This document shows, in pieces, positions 8,275-16,382 of a stretch of 64,000 nt of DNA. Position 1 is the stretch's first letter. The number at the start of each line of letters is the position of its first letter. The position numbers and the translations under genes are program-made. Below the pieces are notes generated by a model, which worked only from the letters and a program-made list of their open reading frames with translations, ran no database searches and was not told the origin of the DNA. Source of the DNA: Paracnuella aquatica (lineage in GTDB: Bacteria; Bacteroidota; Bacteroidia; Chitinophagales; Chitinophagaceae); NCBI RefSeq assembly GCF_003332885.2, contig NZ_QOWJ01000013.1, positions 62,001 to 126,000 of the forward strand. The letters run 5' to 3'.

Positions 8275-9459
8275 ATGAACAAGCAGGCAACGTACTGGCT
8301 GGCCCCACTCCTATTTTTATCACTGGCCCTCACGGCTTGCGGCGGCAACGATCAAAAAGCCGCAGCAGGTGCACCCGGTGCCGCGGGTGCCGGCGAGGTA
8401 AAAGATTATCCCGTTATTACCATTGTACCCCAAACCACAACACTATACTCTGAGTACCCGGCCACAATTCAGGGCCAGCAAAACATTGAAATAAGACCCA
8501 AGATCGACGGTTATGTCGACCGCATTTATGTAGATGAAGGCGCTACGGTACGCCGCGGCCAGCCCCTGTTCCAGATCAGTGCACCGCAATACGAGCAGGG
8601 CGTACGCACCGCCGAGGCCAATATTAAAATTGCCCAGGCCGATGTAAATGCTGCGCAGATGCAGGTAGAAAAAGTGCGGCCGCTGGTGGAAAAAAACATC
8701 ATCAGCCAGTACGAGTTGCAGTCGGCGCAGTTTACGCTGCAGGCCAAACAAGCGCAGTTGGCGCAGGCCCGTGCCACGCTGGCCAATGCCCGCACCAACC
8801 TGGGTTACACGTCCATCACCAGCCCGGTTAATGGCGTGGTGGGCACCATTCCGCATAAAATAGGCAGCCTGGTAAGCAGCACCACGCCGGAGCCGCTTAC
8901 AACCGTTTCCAACATCGGCAACATCTACGCGTATTTTTCGATCAACGAAAAACAAGCGCTGGAGTTTGCCAAAAACACTAAGGGCGCTACATCCGAAGAG
9001 CGGCTGGCATCGCTGCCACCCGTTAGCCTGATGCTACCTAACGGCTCCGAGTTTCCGCAAAAAGGAAAAGTGGAAACCGCCAGTGGCCTTATCAATACCG
9101 AAACGGGTTCCATCAGTGTGCGGGCCACGTTTCCCAACCCCGGTAATATTATTCGCAGCGGCAGCAGCGGCGTGGTGCGCATTCCGCAAACCGTCGATTC
9201 GGCCATTGTTATTCCGCAAAAATCAACTTACGAAATACAGGGAAAACGTTTTGTGTATGTGCTGGAAAGTACCGGCACGGTACGCAGCGCCGAAGTACAG
9301 GTGATGGAAAGCAGCAACGGCAAATACTTTGTAGCAGAGGAGGGCCTCAACCCCGGCGACAGGATTGTGCTGGAAGGCATTGCCACGCTGCGCGAAGGCG
9401 CACCCATCAAGGTAAGGCCGGTAAATGTAGACAGCCTGTATCGCAGCCTGCTGCAGTAA
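8275..9459 (+). CDS. RND efflux periplasmic adaptor lipoprotein (AcrA/MexA type)
   Basis: ATG 8275 gives a 394-aa protein; the open frame reaches further upstream into the TetR gene but no signal peptide exists there. It has a lipoprotein signal with LTAC (Cys22), so it is anchored in the inner membrane facing the periplasm. Domain order is that of AcrA-type membrane-fusion proteins: lipoyl halves (IEIRPKIDGYVDRIYVDEGA near 65-85, and TNLGYTSITSPVNGVVG near 178-194), an alpha-hairpin (about 100-175), then beta-barrel and membrane-proximal domains. It bridges the pump and channel encoded next. Preceding gene TetR; following gene RND pump after 153 bp. Confidence 0.95.
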   Translation: MNKQATYWLAPLLFLSLALTACGGNDQKAAAGAPGAAGAGEVKDYPVITIVPQTTTLYSEYPATIQGQQNIEIRPKIDGYVDRIYVDEGATVRRGQPLFQISAPQYEQGVRTAEANIKIAQADVNAAQMQVEKVRPLVEKNIISQYELQSAQFTLQAKQAQLAQARATLANARTNLGYTSITSPVNGVVGTIPHKIGSLVSSTTPEPLTTVSNIGNIYAYFSINEKQALEFAKNTKGATSEERLASLPPVSLMLPNGSEFPQKGKVETASGLINTETGSISVRATFPNPGNIIRSGSSGVVRIPQTVDSAIVIPQKSTYEIQGKRFVYVLESTGTVRSAEVQVMESSNGKYFVAEEGLNPGDRIVLEGIATLREGAPIKVRPVNVDSLYRSLLQ

Positions 9460-9541
9460 ATAGTGCGGCTTTAAATGCTGCAGGTTCTCGTTTTTTTTTA
9501 TAAAAAAACAAACGCTGCAACTGCTTCCGCAAACCGCTTTG

Positions 9542-9559
9542 ATGCAATTGCAATTGCAT
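9542..9559. repeat. Perfect 18-bp palindrome between adaptor and pump genes
   Basis: The sequence ATGCAATTGCAATTGCAT reads identically on both strands. It lies 83 bp after the adaptor stop and 54 bp before the pump start, and a related ATGCATC word follows at 9569-9575. It could be a second operator, an internal promoter site or an RNA-processing hairpin. No function is shown. Confidence 0.6.
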
Positions 9560-9612
9560 TGTTTACAAATGCATCAGCGTTACTCTTTTTTCAGACCAAC
9601 AGTTAAGTAATC

Positions 9613-12600
9613 ATGCTCAAAAGATTTATAGAACGCCCGGTGCTGTCCACCGTTATTTCGGTGCTGATCGTGATCCTGGGCATACTGGGGCTTGTATCGC
9701 TGCCCATTTCGCAGTACCCAGATATTGCGCCGCCCACCGTGCAGGTTTCTGCATCATACCAGGGCGCCAATGCCGATGTGGTACTTAACAGCGTGGTGGT
9801 GCCGCTTGAAGAACAGATCAACGGTGTGGAAGGCATGACCTACATGACCTCATCGGCCGGCAACGACGGCACCGCCAATATTACCATCAACTTTAAGCTG
9901 GGCACCAACCCGGACCTGGCATCGGTGAACGTGCAGAACCGCGTGGCCCGCGCCACCAGCCTGCTGCCACAGGAGGTGACCCGCGCCGGTGTTACCACCG
10001 CCAAACGCCAAAGCTCCAACCTGGTGATTTTTTCGCTGTACAGCGAGAACCCGGCCTACGACCAGACCTTTTTGCAGAACTATGCCGAGATCAACCTGGT
10101 GCCGCGCATCAAAAGGGTAAACGGTGTGGGTGATGCATCGGCATTTGGCCGGATGGATTATTCCATGCGCATTTGGCTGAAACCTGATGTGATGGCCACT
10201 TACGGCCTGGTACCCGGCGACATAGGCGCTGCCCTTGCCGAGCAAAATATTGAAGCGGCCCCGGGCCAGTTTGGCGAGCAGGGACAACAGTCGTTTCAGT
10301 ATGTGATCAAATACAGCGGCCGGTTGAAGACCACTGAAGAATTTGAAAACATCATTATCCGCTCCGCCGGCACCGGCCGCCTGTTGCGGCTGAAAGATAT
10401 TGCCCGGTTGGAATTGGGTGCACTGAGTTATGCCTCCACCACCACTACCAATGGCAATCCATCGGTGGGTGTGGCTATTTCGCAAACTGCCGGCTCCAAT
10501 GCCAAAGAAGTTATTGAAGGCAGTTTGGCAGTGTTGGATGAAGCGGCCAAAACATTTCCGCAAGGGGTAAAATATGTGAACCTTGTCAACGCCAACGATT
10601 TTCTTGATGCGTCGATTGAAAAAGTGATCCATACCCTGATCGAAGCATTCATCCTTGTGTTCCTCGTGGTGTTTGTGTTCCTGCAGGATTTTCGTTCCAC
10701 GCTTATTCCCGCCATTGCAGTGCCGGTGGCCATTGTGGGTACGTTTTTCTTCCTCGGGCTGTTTGGTTTTACCATCAACCTGCTTACCCTGTTTGCACTG
10801 GTGCTGGCCATCGGTATTGTGGTGGATGATGCCATTGTGGTAGTGGAAGCCGTTCACGCCAAACTGGACCAGGGTTATACCTCGGCCCGAAAGGCCACGC
10901 TTGATGCGATGGATGAAATTTCCGGCGCCATTGTTTCCATTACTTTGGTAATGGCAGCGGTGTTTGTACCGGTAAGTTTCATTACCGGTTCGGCCGGTGT
11001 GTTTTATAAACAGTTTGGTTTAACGCTGGCCATTTCCATTATTCTTTCGGCGGTTAACGCCCTTACACTGAGCCCCGCGTTGTGTGCTTTGTTGCTGAAG
11101 CCACACAAAGAAGATGGGCATAAAAAGAAAGGATTTTTACAACGCTTTTATGCAGCGTTCAATGCGGCGTTTGATGTAACCACCAGCAAGTACCGCAAGT
11201 CGGTTTCGTTTTTGGTAAAACGAAAAGGCATTGCCATTGGCGGACTGGTGTTGTTTGCAGGCTTGTTTTATTTTTTAATGAAAACAACACCCACCGCGTT
11301 TGTACCCAACGAAGATATGGGCACGGTGATGAGTGATATTGCCCTGCCGCCCGGTGCATCACTGGAGCGCACCGACGAGATCACGAAAGAGATTGAAAAA
11401 ATTGCCCGCACCATTCCGGAGGTGGAAAATATTTTGCGCATCACCGGCCGCGGCATGATATCCGGCGCAGGCTCCAACTACGGCATGGTGATCATGCGGC
11501 TGAAACCATGGGCCGACCGTAAGGGCAAAGGCCAGGACGTGCAGTCCATCATTGGGCAGATGTTTGGTAAAACCGCCGGCATCCGCGATGCCCGCATTAT
11601 ATTTTTTTCACCGCCTACCATCCAGGGCTTTGGTACCACTGGCGGTTTTGAGTTTCAGTTGCAGGACCGCAGCGGCGGCGATATTGCCCGTTTTACCAAA
11701 GTAAGCAACGATTTCTTGGCAGCGCTGAACCAGCGGCCCGAGATCCAGTTTGCATCTACTTCGTTCAACCCCAATTTTCCGCAGTTCCAGATTGATGTAA
11801 ACGTGGCGCGGGTAAAAGAAGCCGGGCTTACGGTAAACGACATCCTCAACACCATGCAAGGCTATTACGGTGGTGTGTATGCATCGAACTTTAACCAGTT
11901 TGGCAAACAATACCGTGTGATGTACCAGGCCGAGCCTTCATTCCGAGCAAATGAAGAAAGCCTGAACAATGTGTTTGTGCGCAATGCCAACGGCACCATG
12001 GCGCCCATCACCGAGTTTATTACCATGAAACGGGTGTATGGACCGCAGTCTATTTCCAGGTTCAACCTGTTTACTTCCATTGGCGTCAACGGTTCACCCA
12101 ACCCGGGCTTTAGCTCCGGCGATGCCATCCGGGCGGTGGAAGAAACAGCGGCGGCGGTGTTGCCGGCAGGCTATGGCTACGAGTTTTCGGGCATGACCCG
12201 CGAAGAACTGGCGGCCGGTGGCCAAACGGTATTCATCTTTTTGCTGGTAATCATTTTTGTGTACTTCCTGTTAAGCGCCCAATACGAAAGTTATATACTG
12301 CCACTGGCGGTGTTGCTGTCGCTACCCATTGGCCTTGCAGGTGCATTTGTATTTACCTCACTGTTCGACATCAGCAACAACATTTATGTACAAATTACCC
12401 TGATCATGCTGGTGGGGCTTTTGGCAAAAAATGCCATCCTCATTGTGGAGTTTGCAGTGGAACGGCGGCGTCAGGGCATGTCCATTGTGCAGGCCGCACT
12501 GGAAGGTGCACAGGCCCGTTTGCGCCCCATCCTCATGACGTCGTTTGCGTTTATCCTTGGACTGGTGCCCTTGATGCTATCGTCGGGTGCAGGTGCTACC

Positions 12601-12786
12601 GGCAACCGCTCCATTGGTACAGGCGCAGTGGGCGGCATGCTGATAGGTACGCTGTTCGGTGTGTTTGTGATTCCCGTGTTGTTCATCATTTTCCAATCGC
12701 TGCAGGAGCGGTTCAGCGGGCCGCCCAAACAGTTTGGTGCAACTGACGATGAAGCGGGTACGCCGGCCCCGGTTGCAGCCACATAA
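9613..12786 (+). CDS. RND multidrug efflux pump, HAE1 (AcrB/MexB) type
   Basis: The full-length 1057-aa pump starts at ATG 9613 with the conserved FIERPVLSTVISVLIVILG first helix. It has the twelve-helix, two-porter-domain layout of HAE1 proteins. The proton-relay residues are present: Asp405-Asp406 in GIVVDDAIVVVEAVHAKL (helix 4) and Lys939 in VGLLAKNAILIVEFAVE (helix 10). The export motif SAQYESYILPLAVLLSLPIG precedes the second block. It uses the proton gradient to expel hydrophobic drugs, dyes or bile-like compounds through the adaptor and outer-membrane channel encoded on either side. The last 25 residues are a polar tail. Substrates unknown. Confidence 0.97.
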   Translation: MLKRFIERPVLSTVISVLIVILGILGLVSLPISQYPDIAPPTVQVSASYQGANADVVLNSVVVPLEEQINGVEGMTYMTSSAGNDGTANITINFKLGTNPDLASVNVQNRVARATSLLPQEVTRAGVTTAKRQSSNLVIFSLYSENPAYDQTFLQNYAEINLVPRIKRVNGVGDASAFGRMDYSMRIWLKPDVMATYGLVPGDIGAALAEQNIEAAPGQFGEQGQQSFQYVIKYSGRLKTTEEFENIIIRSAGTGRLLRLKDIARLELGALSYASTTTTNGNPSVGVAISQTAGSNAKEVIEGSLAVLDEAAKTFPQGVKYVNLVNANDFLDASIEKVIHTLIEAFILVFLVVFVFLQDFRSTLIPAIAVPVAIVGTFFFLGLFGFTINLLTLFALVLAIGIVVDDAIVVVEAVHAKLDQGYTSARKATLDAMDEISGAIVSITLVMAAVFVPVSFITGSAGVFYKQFGLTLAISIILSAVNALTLSPALCALLLKPHKEDGHKKKGFLQRFYAAFNAAFDVTTSKYRKSVSFLVKRKGIAIGGLVLFAGLFYFLMKTTPTAFVPNEDMGTVMSDIALPPGASLERTDEITKEIEKIARTIPEVENILRITGRGMISGAGSNYGMVIMRLKPWADRKGKGQDVQSIIGQMFGKTAGIRDARIIFFSPPTIQGFGTTGGFEFQLQDRSGGDIARFTKVSNDFLAALNQRPEIQFASTSFNPNFPQFQIDVNVARVKEAGLTVNDILNTMQGYYGGVYASNFNQFGKQYRVMYQAEPSFRANEESLNNVFVRNANGTMAPITEFITMKRVYGPQSISRFNLFTSIGVNGSPNPGFSSGDAIRAVEETAAAVLPAGYGYEFSGMTREELAAGGQTVFIFLLVIIFVYFLLSAQYESYILPLAVLLSLPIGLAGAFVFTSLFDISNNIYVQITLIMLVGLLAKNAILIVEFAVERRRQGMSIVQAALEGAQARLRPILMTSFAFILGLVPLMLSSGAGATGNRSIGTGAVGGMLIGTLFGVFVIPVLFIIFQSLQERFSGPPKQFGATDDEAGTPAPVAAT

Positions 12787-12830
12787 CACGCAGCCAGCCC
12801 ATTTATAGAACGCAGTTTAATGATGCATAC

Positions 12831-14222
12831 ATGAACAAGAGATTTTTTAATTACATCACTATTTTTTCACTGGCGGTTGTGCTGCTGGCATCGTGCAAAG
12901 TGGTACGGCCATATGCAGCACCCAAGGTACAAACCGATGATCTTTTTCGGGGTGCCAACAGCACCGACACCAACAGCATTGCAGCATTTTCGTGGCAGCA
13001 GGTATTTACCGATACTACGTTGCAACGCCTCATCAACCAGGGCATCAACAACAACCTGAACCTGCAGATTGCCTATACCCGTGTGCAGCAGGCGCAGGCT
13101 TATTATTTGCAAAGCCGTGCGGCTTTTTTGCCAACATTGGCGGGCAATGCATCGGTGTCTGAGTCAAAGCTTTCGGAGGCGCAGGGCTTTGGCATCCGTA
13201 CCAACGCCACGCAGTTTCAACTGGGCCTTTCATCGGCCTGGGAGGCCGACATCTGGGGCCGGCTGGCCAGCAGCCGCAGGGCAGCGCAGGCAAACTTGCT
13301 GCAATCGGAAGCGGCTGCACGGGTGGTGCAAACAGGCATTGTCAGCACCATTGCCAATTTGTATTACACACTGATGGCATTGGACGAACAATTACTCATC
13401 ACGCAGCAAACGGTGCAAAACTGGGACACTACTGTAGCGGTGATGCGTGCCCTAAAAACAGCAGCCCGCGTAACCGAAGCGGCCGTGGTGCAAAGCGAGG
13501 CGCAGCGCTATGCTGCAGAAGTTACACTGCCCGATCTGAAACAACGCATCAGGGAAACCGAGCATGCGCTGAGCATTGTGTTGGGACAAGCACCGTCAGG
13601 CATTCCGCGCAATGACCTGGACGAACAACAGGTGGCCAATATGTTGCAAACCGGTGTGCCCGCACAGCTGCTGGCCTATCGCCCCGATGTGCAGCAGGCC
13701 GAGGCGGCCTACCGGAGCGCATTTGAATTTACCAATGTAGCCCGCACTGCATTTTACCCGGCACTTACCATTTCGGGCTCTGCAGGGCTTTCGAGCCTTG
13801 CGCTGTCCAACTTTTTAGACCCTGCATCGCTGGCGGCCAACCTTACTGCCGGACTCACCCAGCCTATTTTTAACCGACGCCTCAATCGTACCAATCTTAT
13901 TGTTGCCCAAGCCGATCAGCAGGCAGCATTGCTGCAGTTTAGAAATACACTGCTCACTGCCGGGCAGGAAGTTTCGGATGCGCTGTCGCTGCACGAAACG
14001 GCTTTGGAAAAAATGAATGTGCGTACGCTGCAATTGTCGGCGCTGGAGCGGTCGGTGTCGTATTCCATTGAATTGCTGCGCAATGGTTTTGCTGATTACA
14101 CCGAAGTGATCACGGCCCGCCAAAGTCTGCTGGCTGCACAATTGGGCCGCGTGAACGATCGCCTGCAGCAAATGCAGGCCATGGTCGATCTGTACCGTTC
14201 GCTGGGCGGCGGATGGCGTTAA
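12831..14222 (+). CDS. Outer-membrane efflux channel lipoprotein (TolC/NodT family)
   Basis: This 463-aa protein has a lipoprotein signal (VVLLASC, Cys22), as in OprM/NodT channels. Two outer-membrane-efflux repeats are visible, at about residues 55-250 and 275-460. Helical coiled-coil segments such as LNLQIAYTRVQQAQAYYLQ and the conserved LLAYRPDVQQAEAAYRSAFE mark the repeat starts. It forms the exit duct for the pump encoded 44 bp upstream. It is the last gene of the unit and is followed within 20 bp by a strong terminator. Confidence 0.95.
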   Translation: MNKRFFNYITIFSLAVVLLASCKVVRPYAAPKVQTDDLFRGANSTDTNSIAAFSWQQVFTDTTLQRLINQGINNNLNLQIAYTRVQQAQAYYLQSRAAFLPTLAGNASVSESKLSEAQGFGIRTNATQFQLGLSSAWEADIWGRLASSRRAAQANLLQSEAAARVVQTGIVSTIANLYYTLMALDEQLLITQQTVQNWDTTVAVMRALKTAARVTEAAVVQSEAQRYAAEVTLPDLKQRIRETEHALSIVLGQAPSGIPRNDLDEQQVANMLQTGVPAQLLAYRPDVQQAEAAYRSAFEFTNVARTAFYPALTISGSAGLSSLALSNFLDPASLAANLTAGLTQPIFNRRLNRTNLIVAQADQQAALLQFRNTLLTAGQEVSDALSLHETALEKMNVRTLQLSALERSVSYSIELLRNGFADYTEVITARQSLLAAQLGRVNDRLQQMQAMVDLYRSLGGGWR

Positions 14223-14242
14223 GGTGGGAAAAGGCAAGCCGC

Positions 14243-14289
14243 AAGCTTCAAGCTGCAAGTGGAGTACTTGTAGCTTGAAGCTTTTTTTT
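14243..14289 (+). terminator. Strong terminator ending the efflux operon
   Basis: An 18-bp stem (14243-14260 against 14266-14283, one G-T pair) with a 5-nt loop is followed by eight Ts. The arms are built from repeated CAAGCTT/AAGCTGC words, like other word-built inverted repeats in this window. Confidence 0.93.
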
Positions 14290-14410
14290 ACCCATAAAGT
14301 TGGATCAATACTCTCCTCACTCAGGCTGATGACAATCATCCCAAACGAACCTTACGATCAACCGGCGCAATGGCGTAAAAACGGACCTTAGCGGTACTAA
14401 ATTACTTGTT

Positions 14411-15235
14411 ATGAAAACCATCCTTGTGGCAACCGATTTTTCCGCAAATGCAACCAGCGCCCTTGAATATGCAGCGGCTCTTGCTGCAAAGATCAATACC
14501 CGGCTGGTTTTATTTCATGCATACCAACTGCCCCTGCATGCATCCAATACTTTGCTTACCCCGGCCGGCGTAGACGAGCTGGTGGCAACCAATAAAAAAC
14601 GCCTGGATAAAATTGCGGCCAACACTGCCGAACTGTTTGGCATTGAAGCAGAAGGGCTTTCCCACACTGCACTGCTCACCGATATACTCGATGAAGTGGT
14701 AGCAGAAGTGAACGCCGGCCTGGTGGTGATGGGCATGCACATCAACGACTGGGGCGACGAGCTGTTCGGCAACACCACTACTTCGGTGATCCGCACTGCT
14801 GCATACCCCGTGCTGGTGGTGCCCGAAGGTGCAAAATATAACAGCATTGGCAAGATCATGTACGCGTACGACAACAGTTGCTTGTCGAGCAGGAACAGCC
14901 TGATGTTGCTGAAAGAAGTGGCCAGTAAATTTGGCGCCAGCGTAGAAATATTTCACGTGGATAAAGTGCAGCAGGAAGCTGCCGCAGCCGACCCAAAAGT
15001 AGAAGCAGCGCTGGAAAATGTAGCGCACCATTATAAAAGCGTAGCCACTCCCGGCGTGGTGGAAGGCATTGTAAAAGAGGTGGAAACCTTCGGCGCCGAT
15101 ATGCTGGCCGTTGTGCCCGGCAAAAACAATTTCTGGCGGCGAATGGTGCACCAAAGCACTACCCGTGCACTGGCACTGCGGGTGCAGATACCGCTGCTGG
15201 TATTGCCTAACGACCCGGTGGTTAGTGCCAATTAA
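14411..15235 (+). CDS. Tandem universal stress protein (UspA) domains
   Basis: This 274-aa cytoplasmic protein has two Usp domains: residues 1-140 (TILVATDFSANATSALEYAA at the start, VIRTAAYPVLVVPEG at the end) and 150-270 (IGKIMYAYDNSC, ending RVQIPLLVLPNDP). The first domain keeps a glycine-rich turn (GMHINDWGDELFGN) but not the classic ATP-binding G-2x-G-9x-G(S/T) spacing, so nucleotide binding is uncertain. Two-domain Usp proteins of this size are common in Bacteroidota and respond to stress or starvation. It is a single-gene unit with its own terminator. Confidence 0.9.
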   Translation: MKTILVATDFSANATSALEYAAALAAKINTRLVLFHAYQLPLHASNTLLTPAGVDELVATNKKRLDKIAANTAELFGIEAEGLSHTALLTDILDEVVAEVNAGLVVMGMHINDWGDELFGNTTTSVIRTAAYPVLVVPEGAKYNSIGKIMYAYDNSCLSSRNSLMLLKEVASKFGASVEIFHVDKVQQEAAAADPKVEAALENVAHHYKSVATPGVVEGIVKEVETFGADMLAVVPGKNNFWRRMVHQSTTRALALRVQIPLLVLPNDPVVSAN

Positions 15236-15247
15236 TTAGAGCTAAAT

Positions 15248-15295
15248 AAAAGGGGCAACAACCGACGTTTTACTCAGTCGGTTGTTGCCCCTTTT
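15248..15295. terminator. Bidirectional terminator, UspA / DUF1080 genes
   Basis: A perfect 19-bp stem (15248-15266 against 15277-15295) has a 10-nt loop; the ends are AAAA on the left and TTTTT on the right. It lies between convergent genes and can serve both. Confidence 0.93.
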
Positions 15296-15321
15296 TCTAT
15301 GTAAAAATGTAGTAAATAACT

Positions 15322-16170
15322 TTACTCTTCCGATCGGTTGCCCGGCAGCGCTTTGATTTGAATGTTGCGAAAATCAATGGGCTGTCCTTCGCTTTGCAGC
15401 GCAATAAATCCCGATTTCAGCGGCTTACCCGGTTGCCACAAAGCCTTATCATAACCATCCACCACGCCGCCACCCATGGTGGGTTTGCTGTATTGCAACA
15501 CCGTATCGCCATTGATGATGTGCCGGATTAGCGAATCGCCGAGCACAATCAGTTCGGCTTGCACCCATTCGTCCTTATTATAAGTCTTCGAAGTGGAATT
15601 AAGGCAGTGCCCATTGTATTGTTTTCCCTTGTACACAATCTCGGTTCCCGGCGAGCACATATTGCCTGTTGGTCGTGGCTTGCCATCACCCAGTCCTGCA
15701 TAAAACTGCATTTCTACCGATATGGGCCAGTTCTGTTCTTTAAGCATGGTGCGGGGATCCTGCGAATGATACATCACACCGCTGTTAAGAATGGTGTACG
15801 ATGGTGCGCCTTTTTGCAACTCGCCGGTAAAGCGGTACTCCAGTTTTAGGTGATAATGCGAATAAGGTTGATTGTAATACAGGTGTGCAAACTGGTCGTT
15901 GAAATCGCCGTATTGATCGTAGCGCACTTTGATCATGCCATCTTCCGCACGGAATGTATTACCAAAGTTGACACCCGTTTCGTGGTGATGAATCTTTACC
16001 GTCCAGTCGTTGATGTCTTTTCCGTTAAACAGTGGCACCCAGCCGGCTGCGCTATTGGTTGTTGCGGCAGCCACAGGCGTGGTGGCGCTTTTTTGTGCCG
16101 GGTTACAGGCAGCCATCACGGCGGCAATAGCGCAGGAAAAAAGCAGAGGCTTGGCAGTAAAACGTTTCAT
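15322..16170 (-). CDS. DUF1080 lipoprotein (3-keto-disaccharide hydrolase-like)
   Basis: ATG 16170 gives 282 aa with a lipoprotein signal ending VMAAC (Cys22); the open frame continues upstream without a plausible signal. Residues 45-280 form the concanavalin-like DUF1080 domain: GWVPLFNGKDINDWTVK, then FRAEDGMIKVRYDQY, NSGVMYHSQDP and GFIALQSEGQPIDFRNIQIK. PF06439 members include 3-keto-disaccharide/glucoside hydrolases, but many are uncharacterised surface or periplasmic proteins. A Thr/Ala-rich linker (25-42) joins the anchor to the domain. No dehydrogenase partner is nearby, so the substrate stays open. Confidence 0.85.
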   Translation of the reverse strand: MKRFTAKPLLFSCAIAAVMAACNPAQKSATTPVAAATTNSAAGWVPLFNGKDINDWTVKIHHHETGVNFGNTFRAEDGMIKVRYDQYGDFNDQFAHLYYNQPYSHYHLKLEYRFTGELQKGAPSYTILNSGVMYHSQDPRTMLKEQNWPISVEMQFYAGLGDGKPRPTGNMCSPGTEIVYKGKQYNGHCLNSTSKTYNKDEWVQAELIVLGDSLIRHIINGDTVLQYSKPTMGGGVVDGYDKALWQPGKPLKSGFIALQSEGQPIDFRNIQIKALPGNRSEE

Positions 16171-16382
16171 ATGCAACGGTGGTTTGTGGGTGCCGTTAAA
16201 GATATTGATGCAGGTGCTTTTGCCAAGATATTTTTTACCACAACTATTATAGCGGCCCGAACGCATAACCCCTCATCAATCGATGGAGCCAGCTTTCAGC
16301 CGCTGTTAAAGAAATAAGAAAAGGAATTTGCGGCGGCAGCCCGGAGCATGAAATACGGTAATTTTCAAAATCTCCCCTGCTT

